Of a stretch of 64,000 bases of DNA, positions 1-12,360 are shown piece by piece. A program made the translations under genes and the position numbers. The notes below the pieces were generated by a model. The model did not search any database. It saw only the letters and a program-made list of their open reading frames with translations, and was not told where the DNA came from. Location: positions 89,548,894 to 89,612,893 of the forward strand of contig CM074859.1 of the NCBI GenBank assembly GCA_037501455.1, in the 5' to 3' direction. The stretch is from Lantana camara. Its lineage: Eukaryota; Streptophyta; Magnoliopsida; Lamiales; Verbenaceae. Positions within the stretch are counted from its first letter, which is position 1. Each line of letters begins with the position of its first letter.

Positions 1-1265
1 GAGTCTTGAGTCTCACAAAGTACACTACATTGTCTTCTGTTCAGTTTCTCCAGGGTGGAGACTTGCCGGGTTCATAAAGCACCATGAGTCTTCCTTCTTT
101 TGGTATTGTCGGTAAGGTGTAACAGGTGGGTTTCTCTTCTACTAGTTAATGACCCTATATAATCCCAACATGTAAAGATTTCGGCCAAAATTATTATATA
201 TATATATAGTCATTTATCGAGTCTATGATTTTGAACGTATACCCCTTTCTTTTATGAATACCTACCGAATGTTTTGGCGAGAAATGTATGAATGAATGAA
301 TGCACAATGGGGCCCAGGGACTTAGTGTTAGAGGCTATCCGGGGAGGCATGGGCCGACGGTGATCCCTTTCTACCAGTTCCATTTATAGAACGGCGTAAC
401 CGGACCCCGTTAGGAGTTAGCGGGGAATGGACGCTGAGTGCCATCTGGGGAGTCATGAAACCCTTTTGGTCCATGCATGGATGGTTCGGGCCGATCACCC
501 GGCCATCACCCGGAGGAAAAAGGTGTAAATGTTATGATTGTGCACAAAAGAATGATATGTATGAATGAATGAATGAACGAATGTATGAATGACTAATGGA
601 TTACACAAGGTGTTGGTTGGAGATAATGCACGCCCACTCGCCGGGCCACAAATGACCTAATTAATGGAATTTGATGGTTATAATCCCTTTTGATGATTTC
701 TTTATCTCACCCACTTGGGAAATGCTTTGAAAACCTCATTTGGGGATTATAACTTGCATGTGAATGTTTAAATACTGTCTTATATTATATTATGCCCTGT
801 TTTATACCCACCAGTCTCCTATAGACTGAACCCGGCTTTGTTTTCAGTTTTGCAGGTTTTGGTGTGCTAGGCGGTGTTCCGAGTCGGTCAAGTTCTATGT
901 CTTAGTTTGAGTCACTTGCACGCATCTTTGTATTTGATTAAGGGATGAAAGAATGTATGTATGAATCACGGTTATGGTTATGATTATGAATTATGGTTAC
1001 AGTTATGTTTGAATTTCGGGATTAGGTATTTATGCTAGTTGAACCCGTCATTGCTTCTTATGTTTATTATGAATGGTATGATTTGTCTTGAAATTTCATG
1101 TATTTCAGTCTTGTTCTTTTGGTTTTAAGTTTAGCTCCCACCTAGCATAGCGAGTGAGTGAGTCCCTATTCGCTGTGAGCTTGGTTCATGTATGGATTTT
1201 CCATTTCATGTGTGGATCGGGCTCATAGTGCGGGGGATGTGGCGCCTATCATCCCGGGTGCTACA
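1..1265 (+). repeat. Element A, 5' LTR (3' part only)
   Basis: Direct repeat of 6177-7441 with a constant offset of 6176 and no indel. I count about eight differences in 1265 bases, all transitions, so the insertion is recent. It ends in CTACA, followed within ten bases by a primer-binding site. The first two kilobases of this LTR lie outside the window. Confidence 0.93.
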
Positions 1266-4203
1266 TCCTTAAGTGGTATCAGAGCCCGGTTGCAAAACCG
1301 GTGTTCTAGTGTCGTGATTGAGTCAGTTTAGGTCGTGCGGTATAGGAACAACTTGTCAACGTATGCATTGCATTGGCTTTTATTGTTATTTGCTGCTAAT
1401 TGTTGAGATTGTTCGATATACATAACTTAATTTTAATCTCATTACTTTGGTATTGCATTTTGCATTTAGTGTGCTTTCATTGATTCAACTATGTGCCATA
1501 AGCATATCCTAACCGACATACATATATATTTGAGTTGAATTTTGATTATAGATTGTAATCATGTCAATCAAGCTACAACCTATTTCAACTACTAGTTACT
1601 TCTACTAGATCGACGAAGGGATTGTGGGAGCAAAAAGGGAATTGAAGGCTAGGTGTTTAATTTTCGCGGCTTGCCAAATGGAATTTCATATCATGGCTCG
1701 ATATCATGAGAGGAAGGTAATAGGAAGCTTGGATCATGGGAAGGTTCATCAATTTCATCCTTTTTACAAACCTTGAAGATTATCAAAGTACAAGTATGGT
1801 GGAGACTCAAAATTTCTAATTTAAGGGAGTTGTGAGACAACAAGATGGATGTGGAACTTCTTACCACCCAATTATAAAGGCGTTCAATACGAGATCAAAA
1901 TCTCCAAGGTCCACTGTTGAGACCTCCGAGTTCGAGATGGTTGAGCAATTGGAAGGTCAAATTGGGAAGCTTCAAAGGACCAAATGCAAGATGTGTTGGA
2001 GGCTTCGACTCAACTAAGATGAAAAGAGTGGAGAGCCGTTAATTGTAGGATTTTACAAAAAGGAGTCAAGTTAAGAAGCTTGGGAGATACGGTTGCAATT
2101 GAGGATTAACAAATGGATGCAAAGCAAAGATAGCCAGGAGTCTCGAAGAATTCAAATCGCATCAACTTCTTGGAATTTTGGAACACGGTGATATCAAGAA
2201 GCAAGCAAGGATGGGAAGCATCATCAATGATTGAATTTGCACGTGGATTGGAATCAAGGGACGAGATATCATACTAAAATCCATCATGATGGTGACAGGT
2301 TCAATGCATTCATAGCACGTTCATCATACGTTGTAATTTACTTATTTAAATTCCTACCTATGTGTTTTAATATTGTAATCAATGATTGGATGTTGCATCT
2401 CCTTGGTTGAAATATGTGATGCACGCATTGAACATTCTAACCCAACATGCACTGTTTGAATGTTTACTTGTTAGGATACTCTCTCAATGTAATGCCTCAA
2501 CTATTAATTCAACCGAATCCTTACCGAAGCTCTACCGAAGCGGGTCAAAAAGGAAATTTTTTTGGGTGATAGGGAGATGCTGGAAATGAAAGTTAAATTT
2601 TAGAGATTAAGGGTTGGAATGGATTTGGAATTATTTGAATCAAATGAGAAAAGAGAGGAGAGTTCCGGATTGCAATAAGATCCGGAAAGATAGAAGTTGG
2701 GGATAAAAGAGAGTGGATGTTATTCCAATTTAAACGTCTTGATTTCATGTGAGTAACTCACCGAACCATTTCTTAGCTAGAGTTACTCAGTTGAAAGAGA
2801 TTAGGATTTTCGGCGAAAAGGATATGGATAGAGTTCGAAATAGGGGGTTTTCTATAGAATCGGGTATCATACTCTGAAGATGGTGGAATTACGGAGGAGC
2901 TTCTGTGGGACCATTATGTCAACTCAAAAGAAAAGAAACCGAATCAGATTGGCACAATTCTTGATGGCGCCCCTAGAGGATAATTTCGATCGAGTGTTGG
3001 AGGAGCTCAGATGACACCCAACAAATTAAGATCCAACTATGTACTGGTTGATTTTCCATGATGACTCAAAAGAAGTTAAGGAGAAATGAATAGTAGGGAG
3101 CAATTATGGAAGGACTTGAATTGGACCCTAGGGAATTAAAGGAGCCGGAACCAAATGCATCTTTACAAATAGATTCTTGGGCCAGTCGTGTATATGGGAT
3201 ACAGATACTGAAAATGATGATATTATCAGGGAATTTCTAAGGGATTCTGAGAATAGCTTTGGTAAAAAGGAAAACTCGATCGAATCGTCATGCTTGAAAA
3301 TGATGGTAACCACTCCTAAGTTAACGAAGTCCTCAACAAAAGAATTCTAGGGGTGAATAAAAGGAAAAGAGATAAAATGTACGTATAAAGATTGAAGAGG
3401 AAGTAATTCGACAGAATAGCAAAAGACATCACTAAGTATTGAAGGAATATGGATAACACGACATACAAACTTCACCGACTTGTCGGTCATTCTTCTATGA
3501 AGACTTCCAAGGATATTAAGTTGAGGGAAATCGGGAAGTAGAGATGGTGAAATTGTGTTGACTAAGTGTAAAGGAGTAAATGGATCAAAACTGGATGTAT
3601 CACTACCGTTCAAAGAGAAGGAAGAATTACCATGGCAAGAGATGAGGAAGGATTCATAAGAAGGATTAGCACTTGCTACCATGTCAAAATTTTAAGTGAT
3701 AGAAACTGTGAGGTTAATCGCGGAACGGATTATAATTGGATTACCGTGTTCCCTGACTTGAAGACTAGGGGTTAAGAAAGGTAGTGAATAACAAGAATCG
3801 ATCCAATCACTATAATTGGTGATTGATTTAGTGAGGATTAATACAATTGGTTGTGGGAAGGGATACTATGATTTAATCACGATGGGTTACCGACTTTTCA
3901 AATGTTTTCCGAGGCAAGTTGAGGATGCTATTTCGGTGAGAGAATATATTCGAGAATTTGAGAAAAGTTCGAGTATGATTCGTGGATAAGGACATGCTAT
4001 GGAATGGGAATGGGGTAGTTCTTCCGATGTCAACACGCCGAGGATTTCAAAGCATAATACTACGAGCAAAGGGAATTCCAAGAATTAATCAAGAGCCAAA
4101 TCGGAGCCTCCTACCGCATTATGAATTATCAACTTTCAACCTCATTGCTTCGGTGAACGGTTGTAGTGAATCCGAGGACGGATTCTTTTTAAGTGGGTGA
4201 GGT
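1266..4203 (+). mobile_element. Element A, non-coding internal region
   Basis: This 2.9 kb lies between two LTRs and has no ORF above 75 codons. I could recognise no gag, protease, reverse transcriptase or integrase motif on either strand. It opens with an initiator-tRNA PBS and a leader like those of elements B and D, and ends in a purine-rich tract (AAGTGGGTGAGGT) next to the 3' LTR. Large LTRs around a mid-sized non-coding interior fit a non-autonomous LARD-like element. It is not solely a deleted copy, because PBS and PPT are both intact. Confidence 0.85.
1274..1285 (+). promoter_or_regulatory. Primer-binding site (tRNA-iMet), element A
   Basis: TGGTATCAGAGC is complementary to the 3' end of plant initiator Met tRNA and lies eight bases after the LTR end. 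The following leader (GTTGCAAAAC, then TTTAGGTCGT and CGGTATAGGA) matches that of the coding element D. Confidence 0.9.
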
Positions 4204-4554
4204 TGTAACGTCCCAGTTTTTCAGAGGTTTGAGCATGACGTATTCGTTTAGCAATGTGCGCAATTTAATTAACGATATATGCTTCATTATTGATTTTATT
4301 AATTGATCGTGAATTCTTGAGACGTTTGAGCATGTGTGTTTATGTTTGATGCCGTTGCTATTTGGTTTGATTTTTGTTTTTCGTGAAAACTTGTCATGAG
4401 TGAACTATGTGACTTATGATTATGTTTATATGCTCGTCACATGATTTTATTCTCGTATGTGTGTGTTTTGGATTCGTTCGTGTGATCGGAACCAAAAAGG
4501 GGGCTAAAGAGCATTTAGCGCACCTTGTGTTCCGGGTGGCATATCTTGAGCTCG

Positions 4555-4574
4555 GGAACTCGGAATCGAGTTCC
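4555..4574 (+). other. Perfect 8-bp hairpin in element A LTR (GAAT loop)
   Basis: GGAACTCG-GAAT-CGAGTTCC. The same position in LTRs D and E has hairpins with different stem sequence but a GATT loop. It is embedded in a conserved block of about 75 bp that includes GCATTTAGCGCACCTTG and ATCTTGAGCTCGG. Confidence 0.8.
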
Positions 4575-5397
4575 GTCATCTCCATTGGATCCGGATCGAT
4601 GAATCGGAGACAATGGGACAAGCCTCACATTTTTCTAAGATCGTTTGGGTTGCCAAATTTTAACCGAAACAAGCCCCTTGCGCCAAAAATGACAAATAAT
4701 AGCTATTTCACGTTCACGGACCTAACCTAACGAACCTAGACCCTAACCCTTGACCTATAACCACTTGCACACTCTCTCTCTCCCCCATATCTGCCCCCCC
4801 CCCCAACCGAACCAACCCCTCCCATTTATCCCCAAACTCAGCCAAAAGGAGAGAGAAAGAAGAAATAGGGAGAAAGACGAAGGAAGAAGATGACACTATT
4901 CAAACCTTGGGGTATTGAGCCCCTACCCCCACCATTTCTACTCCAAATTGAAAGGTAAGCCCATATTTGTGATGTACATCTTCTTGTAGTAATTTTAAGT
5001 TAAGGTTTGCATGATTTCTCCAAGCTTTGGGTTAGACATGGCATGTATGATGAATAGTGAGGGTTTGGGGGAAATTGTTGAATTCTAGCATGTCTCCTTG
5101 TGGATTCTTTTGTTATGATGCATTTATATTGCTCCTAAGATGTTATTTGTGATATGTATGAACTTGCTTTGGTTTCTAGGTTAGAATTCATGGCCTTACC
5201 ATTTATGGAATTTGAAGAGATAGCATGAGTTTGTTCCAATTTCATTCCTTGCTTGAATTGTTGCATCTTTGGATGTTTTAATGGATTGAAATGCATGAAT
5301 ACTTGCTATCCTAACTTACCTATGTGTGTTAATTTGATGTTTATATGGTTTAGCATGAGTTTTGCCCTGTTTGTTGTGTGTTTTTCGCCACTGACCT

Positions 5398-5525
5398 AAA
5401 TCCGCGAGGGTGGATTTTTCCCTTTGGAAAAATCCACGAGGGTGGATTTATGGCAGTTTTCTGGACCAAATCCATGGGGGTGGATTTTTCCCTTTGGAAA
5501 AATCCATGGGGGTGGATTTTGTCCA
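5398..5525 (+). repeat. Palindrome cluster in element A LTR
   Basis: Two copies (5411-5436 and 5481-5506) of a perfect 11-bp stem TGGATTTTTCC with loop CTTT. They are interleaved with imperfect palindromes of the form ATCCATGGGGGTGGAT. The cluster occupies the place where LTRs B, D, E and F have their own, differently spelled palindrome clusters. Confidence 0.85.
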
Positions 5526-6987
5526 GCCTGTTTTTGTTACTCCGATTCCATTTTTCTTCGTTTGTTTGATCTTCCTCCACCTCTTTTATGACTTCTATGC
5601 TATGCTAACATGTATTATCTTGTGTGTTATGAACTTTTATTATTTTTCGTGGAATATTTTATGAGTTATGATTCAAATATCTTCATTGCTTTTAATATGT
5701 GCATACATGGATGATTGCTTCCAATGTGAACCCTAATCGCTTATATATCTCCTTTTTTATGACTTGTATGATGTGTATACATGTTATATTACGTGTTATG
5801 CTCGTTAATTGAATTTCTTGGATTAATTTGGTATGGATTATGAAAGTTATGAACGAATGTAGTTGAATGAATTACGTGACAATGCGATTCTTCTTATAAC
5901 TAACGCATCCCTTATGTGTTCAATGGATTCCTTTCACCTCTAAATGATTCATGTGCATTCTAAACATGTTGATATTTATCTTATGATTATTGTATGGAAT
6001 TGTTGGATCATTTTGATTTGAATTATGAAAGATACGATATGATTGAACGTGAAACCTTCATGTATTGAATGTACATGGGTTGAGTGCTTGATTATATGTC
6101 TCCATGACATTGTATTACTTCTTAGGCATCTCATACCACGTTAATGAATTGTCGTGCGTCTTATATGGTTCATTTGGAGTCTTGAGTCTCACAAAGTACA
6201 CTACATTGTCTTCTGTTCAGTTTCTCCAGGGTGGAGACTTGCCGGGTTCATAAAGCACCATGAGTCTTCCTTCTTTTGGTATTGTCGGTAAGGTGTAACA
6301 GGTGGGTTTCTCTTCTACTAGTTAATGACCCTATATAATCCCAACATGTAAAGATTTCGGCCAAAATTATTATATATATATATAGTCATTTATCGAGTCT
6401 ATGATTTTGAACGTATACCCCTTTCTTTTATGAATACCTACCGAATGTTTTGGCGAGAAATGTATGAATGAATGAATGCACAATGGGGCCCAGGGACTTG
6501 GTGTTAGAGGCTATCCGGGGAGGCATGGGCCGACGGTGATCCCTTTCTACCAGTTCCATTTATAGAACGGCGTAACCGGACCCCGTTAGGAGTTAGCGGG
6601 GAATGGACGCTGAGTGCCATCTGGGGAGTCATGAAACCCTTTTGGTCCATGCATGGATGGTTCGGGCCGATCACCCGGCCATCACCCGGAGGAAAAAGGT
6701 GTAAATGTTATGATTGTACACAAAAGAATGATATGTATGAATGAATGAATGAACGAATGTATGAATGACTAATGGATTACACAAGGTGTTGGTTGGAGAT
6801 AATGCACGCCCACTCGCCGGGCCACAAATGACCTAATTAATGGAATTTGATGGTTATAATCCCTTTTGATGATTTCTTTATCTCACCCACTTGGGAAATG
6901 CTTTGAAAACCTCATTTGGGGATTATAACTTGCATGTGAATGTTTAAATACTGTCTTATATTATATTATGCCCTGTTTTATACCCAC

Positions 6988-7004
6988 CAGTCTCCTATAG
7001 ACTG
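6988..7004 (+). other. CAGTC/GACTG hairpin before acceptor-like site, element A
   Basis: CAGTCTCCTATAGACTG forms a 6-bp stem. Its right arm runs into CTGAA, a possible branch point. A T-rich stretch and TTTTGCAG/G follow, with the AG about 26 bases downstream. Confidence 0.7.
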
Positions 7005-7441
7005 AACTCGGCTTTGTTTTCAGTTTTGCAGGTTTTGGTGTGCTAGGCGGTGTTCCGAGTCGGTCAAGTTCTATGTCTTAGTTTGAGTCACTTGCACGCA
7101 TCTTTGTATTTGATTAAGGGATGAAAGAATGTATGTATGAATCACGGTTATGGTTATGATTATGAATTATGGTTACAGTTATGTTTGAATTTCGGGATTA
7201 GGTATTTATGCTAGTTGAACCCGTCATTGCTTCTTATGTTTATTATGAATGGTATGATTTGTCTTGAAATTTCATGTATTTCAGTCTTGTTCTTTTGGTT
7301 TTAAGTTTAGCTCCCGCCTAGCATAGCGAGTGAGTGAGTCCCCATTCGCTATGAGCTTGGTTCATGTATGGATTTTCCATTTCATATGTGGATCGGGCTC
7401 ATAGTGCGGGGGATGTGGCGCCTATCGTCCCGGGTGCTACA

Positions 7442-9640
7442 TGGATACTTTGATTTGCAATTTGAATCCTCTTTTTTTGTCTAATTGGGCTAATTGGCTA
7501 ACTTGAAGGGGTGTATGTGTAATTTTCGAAACGTTATGAATTTGCTTGATTTAAATTAAGTAAACTTTGTTAAATTGAATCCGTTATGTGATATATGAAT
7601 TGGGTATGCCATGTATGAATTATATGAACTTAGTATGGTTGGAATTTGATAAGTAACCTCGTGAGATTTATGTGAAATTCGAAGTATGCTATTATGTGAT
7701 TTGGTTGTTCTTGTACTATGTGCTTTTATATGAAATGTGATATGTTTTGATTTGCAGTGTGAGCCCCAGCATGTTAAGTTTGTTAATTGTTTAACCTAGA
7801 GGGGAGGTTTATGTAATTTTCTGAAATGTGTAAATTGCATGATACGAATATATTAACCTTGTTAATTGAATTTGTTATGTAATAAATAAATTATTTGTGT
7901 AACAAATGAAATGATATAATTTGCTTTGCCTTTTAGTTCTCTTATTTGCATTAATTGTGCGCCTGGACATGTCTTAATGTTTTATTTTGCATATAATTGA
8001 TATGAACTTGAATCCTGCTTATGTGATTGTATTTGCCGTGCGTCTCTGTGTGGTTGTCCGTCTGAGTCTGAGCTTTGTGGTCTGTTTTGTGTGTTCAGTG
8101 GATCAGGTGCACCCGGGGTGGTGACAAGTGAGTCGTGCAGGTTCCGGGGTGAACAGGTTGCTTTGTCTGCAGCTTTGTTTGGTACCAGGTGAGGTTAGGA
8201 TATAGTTATACCCTATTGCAACGTGCTCGTTTTCGAATGCATGTGGTTTATAAGCCTTATGTATATGTAGATATGTGCCAAGTACGTATTCTACTGGTTT
8301 TGTCATATGATTTGATTTAAAAAGTACGAAACGCTATGTATGAGCCTATGTATGCTTTGTCTCAGTTTTGTTATGATTTCGAGGTCAGTGTGTGTGATAT
8401 GTACGTGCGATATGCATGAAATATATACGTCTGTCCGTCTGTCTGTTGCGGGTTAAGCTTCCGATTTTCGTGATATGTGTAAGTGATAAGTGTAAGTGTA
8501 AGTTGGGGCCCAGATTTCCGTGTAAGGGATGTACCGGAACCCACCTGAGCGTAGGTTGGGGGATGGAGTCCGAGGGTTGGAGAAGCATTGAGCACTCCCC
8601 TCTTCCGCTTTTGGATGGCTAGGGTCGCGCAACCCTTCCATCACACCTACCTGGTATGTTTTGTTTTGTTTTGTTTAGTCTGTCTGTGTACTCGTACCCG
8701 CCGAGTTTCGTTATGTTTGTCGGTTATAAGTTCGTGAAACGGGAATAGACTCTTAAGTAAGATAAAATTTGATTTGCTATTAAACTAATAAGTTATGTTC
8801 CGATATGTGTGCTAAGTCTGCATGGATTTGATCGAATGTTTTGAGTTATGCATAAGTTAAGTTTTGTTTGTTCTGTTTTGATAAGTCACCCTATATCTAT
8901 ATTATCACGAGGAAATGATTTGGTGTGCAAAAACTAGTCCCGGGTTCACGAACAGTTTAATTTGAACGTGTTGTGCTCTGTATATATATGTATAGGGTGC
9001 GTGTGTTAACCCCTCGCTCAGTCTTTGGACTGACCCCTCCCCCTTTATATTTTTAGTGTGCAGGTTTAGCTTTGGGTTCGCGTTGGAGTTCGTGCTAGGC
9101 GGTGGTGTGTCGTGTCTTTTGAGTCTGTGTCTGTTTGTTTAAGTATGTTAAGTATTTTGTTTTGAATTATGATTTGTAAACTTCGTATAAGATATATTGT
9201 GAACAGGTTTGTATGTATGATTTGATTGAATGAAATTCGGGACAAGTTAGGACAGGTGCTCAGATTAGACGAACCCGTTGTGATTATTTGATTATTCGGG
9301 ACAGGTTTCTAGGGCCAGTTGAACCCGTCTTGTTGTGTAATTGTTCGGGACAGGATAGGACAGGTTCGATCGATTAGTTGAACCCGTGTAGATGATTTTG
9401 ATTTCTGTATTGCTCAATATGGTTAATGTATGAAGTTTTTGAAAGTTGGTATTTTGCCTGGCTTTCACTGTCATGTTTCGCATATTCTCTTTTGTACAGG
9501 GTTAGGTACCACCTAGCTAGTGTCTGTGTTTTCATTTGTCACCCGTTCGCTGTGACTTTACGCGTGTGCGGACTCTCAATTTCGTACACGTGTCGGGTCA
9601 TAGTGCGGGGGTGTGGTGCCCCACCGCTTGGGGTGTTACA
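7442..9640 (+). repeat. LTR fragment of family C (3' part)
   Basis: Related to the other LTRs by order of motifs rather than by close sequence: hairpin CAGTCTTTGGACTG with a CTGAC branch-like site (9019-9035), acceptor-like TGTGCAG (ending 9063), GTGCTAGGCGGTGG, then GTGCGGGGGTGTGG near the end GGTGTTACA. The left part is missing, cut where element A abuts at 7441/7442. Two loosely similar blocks near 7450 and 7748 suggest an internal duplication. No coding sequence seen. Most likely a solo or partial LTR into which A inserted. Confidence 0.7.
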
Positions 9641-10084
9641 AGAAGGAATTTAGAAAGGATCATCATCTCATCATTTCCATTTCATCCTTTTCTTCCAAGG
9701 TTGGTTCATGTGTTGGTATATATATATATATGTAGGTGTGTGTATGTATGAGGTTTTGTTAGAGTTTTGGATTTTGGACTTTAATATTGATGATCAAGCA
9801 TGAATTCTTGAGCAATATATGTGAATTCATGAATTCCTAGCCTTATTTCCTTGTTATTTGGATGATTGATACATATATGAATTTTGGAGGAGTATATGTG
9901 ATTGTTTGGTTTGATTTTTCGTTCCAACTTGAATTATATGTGTTGGAATTGAAGTATTAGTTGTGTGTTGGTGTTATATGTTAGTTTTGATGTGTTTATT
10001 CGTTGTGGTTTGGTGTTGGAGTGGTTTGGGAGCCATATCTTGAGCCTTGCCCTGTTTTTCCCTCGTATTCCGCTGCCGGAGAAG

Positions 10085-10190
10085 ATCCACGGGCATGGAT
10101 TTTGACCCACGGTCGTGGATTTAAGTCCAGAAAACTTGGTTTTTCGGCATAGGAATCCACGGGCGTGGATTTTTGTCCACAGCCGTGGAT
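10085..10190 (+). repeat. Palindrome cluster in element B 5' LTR
   Basis: Four near-palindromic 15-18 bp units with the consensus ATCCACGGNCGTGGAT, at 10085-10100, 10106-10120, 10154-10171 and 10176-10190. The same cluster recurs in the 3' LTR at 26773-26879. Confidence 0.85.
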
Positions 10191-11851
10191 CCGACCCAGT
10201 TTTCTGTCCGAGTTTGTTTTGCTTCGGTCTCCCTCATACGAACTCCGATTGACTTGATTTGTGAACCGACGGAAACGTCTTGAAGTGTAGAACAATCTCC
10301 AAGTGGAATATTCTCAATATCTTTTGCCATTTGTGAGATATAATCAATCCTTTTTGGTGTTACCACTTCATCGACAATCTGCATTCCTTCAACTTCGGAC
10401 CTATGCCATTTACTCCTCGTTTTGAACTAGAATACGAGTCATATATCATTTAAAGGTCTACATGTCTACTTTCATATCCAATAAACAAAACCCAATTCCA
10501 ATTTCTACAACTCAAGATATTTCCATTTTCCTACAGCTTGTACATTTTCAAAAATTGTCAACTTTTGCCAAACTTCGCCAAAACCCCTCTTATTGCATTC
10601 CTTTCACTTCCTTGGCTCCCGTATGTGACTTATATGAATTATATTCTTGCTAATTGATATTTATGCTCTTATTTGGCACTCTTTGATCTTTAATTGGTTA
10701 AACTTGATTGTTAACTCCGTGCCTTACATGAAATGAATTCATTTGATTAAATGGCATGAATACATGACCTTTTTGAGTGTAATTACATCTCCTATATGTT
10801 AATTGAATGTCACACATGTTATAACATGATATACCACTTTATAAGCATTGTCGTGCATCCTATTTGGTATCATGTTGAGTCTCCTCTCACGAGTACACAC
10901 TCTTACTCTCTCTTGTACAGTTCATCTCCAGGGTGGAGACTTCAGGATTGAATAGGCACCCTTATCAATCATGTTTCTTGTCTCGGGTTATTCCAGGTGA
11001 GGGTGTTTTCGTTCTAGCTATGTATCAAACCCTATAACCTTATGTGATAAGTTTTGGCCAACAATCTTATGTATATATATATATTGTTTTCAAAATGGAG
11101 CCATCGAGTACATCTTTATCGAGTAAATGTTTCCTCATGAATTATGAAATGAATTATGATTATTATGATCATGGCTTTAATATATTGGCGAGTTATGCAC
11201 ATCATGTTCATGTTATTGGGCCCGGGAAAACGTGGGTTTGGACACCGGTACGGCATCGGGTCGTCGGGTAACCCCTTAGCACGTAGTACCCTTTGAGAAT
11301 ATCCTCGCGCGACCAAGGAGGCAGGAAGGCTGGATACTCTTGAACCGATGGTCAACCCATCGAAGGAGCGGGTAGGAGTCATGAGCCCCCGTGTCAATGT
11401 TCTTGTTATTAAATGGTTCGGGTCTGCAGGCCCGGCCATTATGGAGGGAGAAGGTTGGAAATTATTTTATGATTATGATTATGATTATGTTATTATGATT
11501 ATGCACAGTGCGGGAAGGTCGGGATACGGATTGCCCAAACGCTCATGTCTCATGTTTATGTCTCGCCTGTATTATTATGTATTGCATGAACACATAATTA
11601 AAACATATTAAATCATGTTCATTGTATACAGTCGGAGTTTGGTTGGAGAATTATACACGCTCACTCGCCGAGCCATTATGATTATTCATGATTTATGAAC
11701 TTAATGAATTAAATATGAATTAGTCGTAGAGTCCGAGCATTGCTTATCTATTTTCTTGCCCTTCGCGGTAACTAACCTCACTTAAAACGTTGCTCGGGAT
11801 TTATGACTTACATGCGCATGTTTCTATATATATGTACAGCTCCTGCTCACT

Positions 11852-11868
11852 CAGTCTTCTAGAGACTG
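11852..11868 (+). other. CAGTC/GACTG hairpin before acceptor-like site, element B
   Basis: CAGTCTTCTAGAGACTG followed by AC makes the branch-like CTGAC. A long pyrimidine stretch and TTCTTGCAG/G follow, with about 30 bases from branch A to AG. The same hairpin is at 42755-42771 in the 3' LTR. Confidence 0.7.
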
Positions 11869-12348
11869 ACCCCTCTTCCCCACTTTTCAGTTCTTGCAGG
11901 TTTTGATAGGTGGAGGTCGAGTTTTATTTTTCCTTGTCGAGTCACTTGTACACTCGAGTCACATTTTACATTGTATGATTTAATGGAAATCCCTTTATGT
12001 ATTTGGGCCTGTGTGCCAATTATGAGTTATTGTTGATTATTGACTCGGGACAGGTTGCATGCGTAGTTGAACCCGTTGTTAGGATGCATGATGATTTTAA
12101 TTTGTGTTATGGAATTATTGGCCTTGTAGCCATTATGGAAATTCATGTTAATGATTATTACTTCCGCATTGCACTCATACTGTTTTGGTTGCTTGGTACA
12201 GGGTTAGATTCCGCCTAGTCAGGGTCATTTTATTTTGTCTCCCGTTCGCTATGAGTCCGGTTCATGCTGGATCATCCATTTCACGTGTGGACTAGACTTG
12301 TAGTGCGGGGGATGTGGTGCCTATCGTCCCGGCTGCTACATCCTAAGA

Positions 12349-12360
12349 TGGTATCAGAGC
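12349..12360 (+). promoter_or_regulatory. Primer-binding site (tRNA-iMet), element B
   Basis: TGGTATCAGAGC, eight bases after the LTR end, followed by a GTTGCAAAAT leader like those of A and D. Confidence 0.9.

Larger units (their letters stand above)
4204..7441 (+). repeat. Element A, 3' LTR (complete, 3238 bp)
   Basis: Starts TGTAACGTCCC directly after the polypurine tract and ends GGTGCTACA. The right flank begins TGGAT; the matching left target-site copy is outside the window. Internal landmarks in order: a hairpin block at 4500-4700, CT-rich leader-like sequence at 4760-4900, a splice-donor-like AAAG/GTAAGC at 4954/4955, two long hairpins at 5411-5506, the hairpin TCTCCAGGGTGGAGA at 6223-6237, a branch-point-like hairpin at 6988-7004, an acceptor-like TTTTGCAG ending at 7031, and the GTGCGGGGGATGTGG block near the end. 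Confidence 0.95.
9641..12340 (+). repeat. Element B, 5' LTR (left end missing)
   Basis: Matches 26309-28502 followed by 42736-43243 and ends GGCTGCTACA, eight bases before the PBS. The first few hundred bases of the LTR are absent because element C abuts at 9640/9641. The site TGTAC at 11833-11837 is the empty form of the target that element D occupies in the 3' LTR. Contains a palindrome cluster, a donor-like CAAG/GTTGGT (9699/9700) and an acceptor-like TTCTTGCAG (ending 11899). Confidence 0.9.

Noticed and set aside
3347..3682. 111-codon minus ORF inside element A
   Set aside because: No motif, antisense to the element, and alone in a region with frequent stops.
7442..9640. Treating family C as the missing left part of LTR B
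   Set aside because: The complete 3' LTR of B shows different sequence at that place (26041-26308), and C has its own LTR end GGTGTTACA at 9640.
9996..10295. 99-codon minus ORF over the B palindrome cluster, with repeated His-Gly-Arg-like residues
   Set aside because: The repetition is explained by the palindromes themselves, and the other B LTR breaks the frame.
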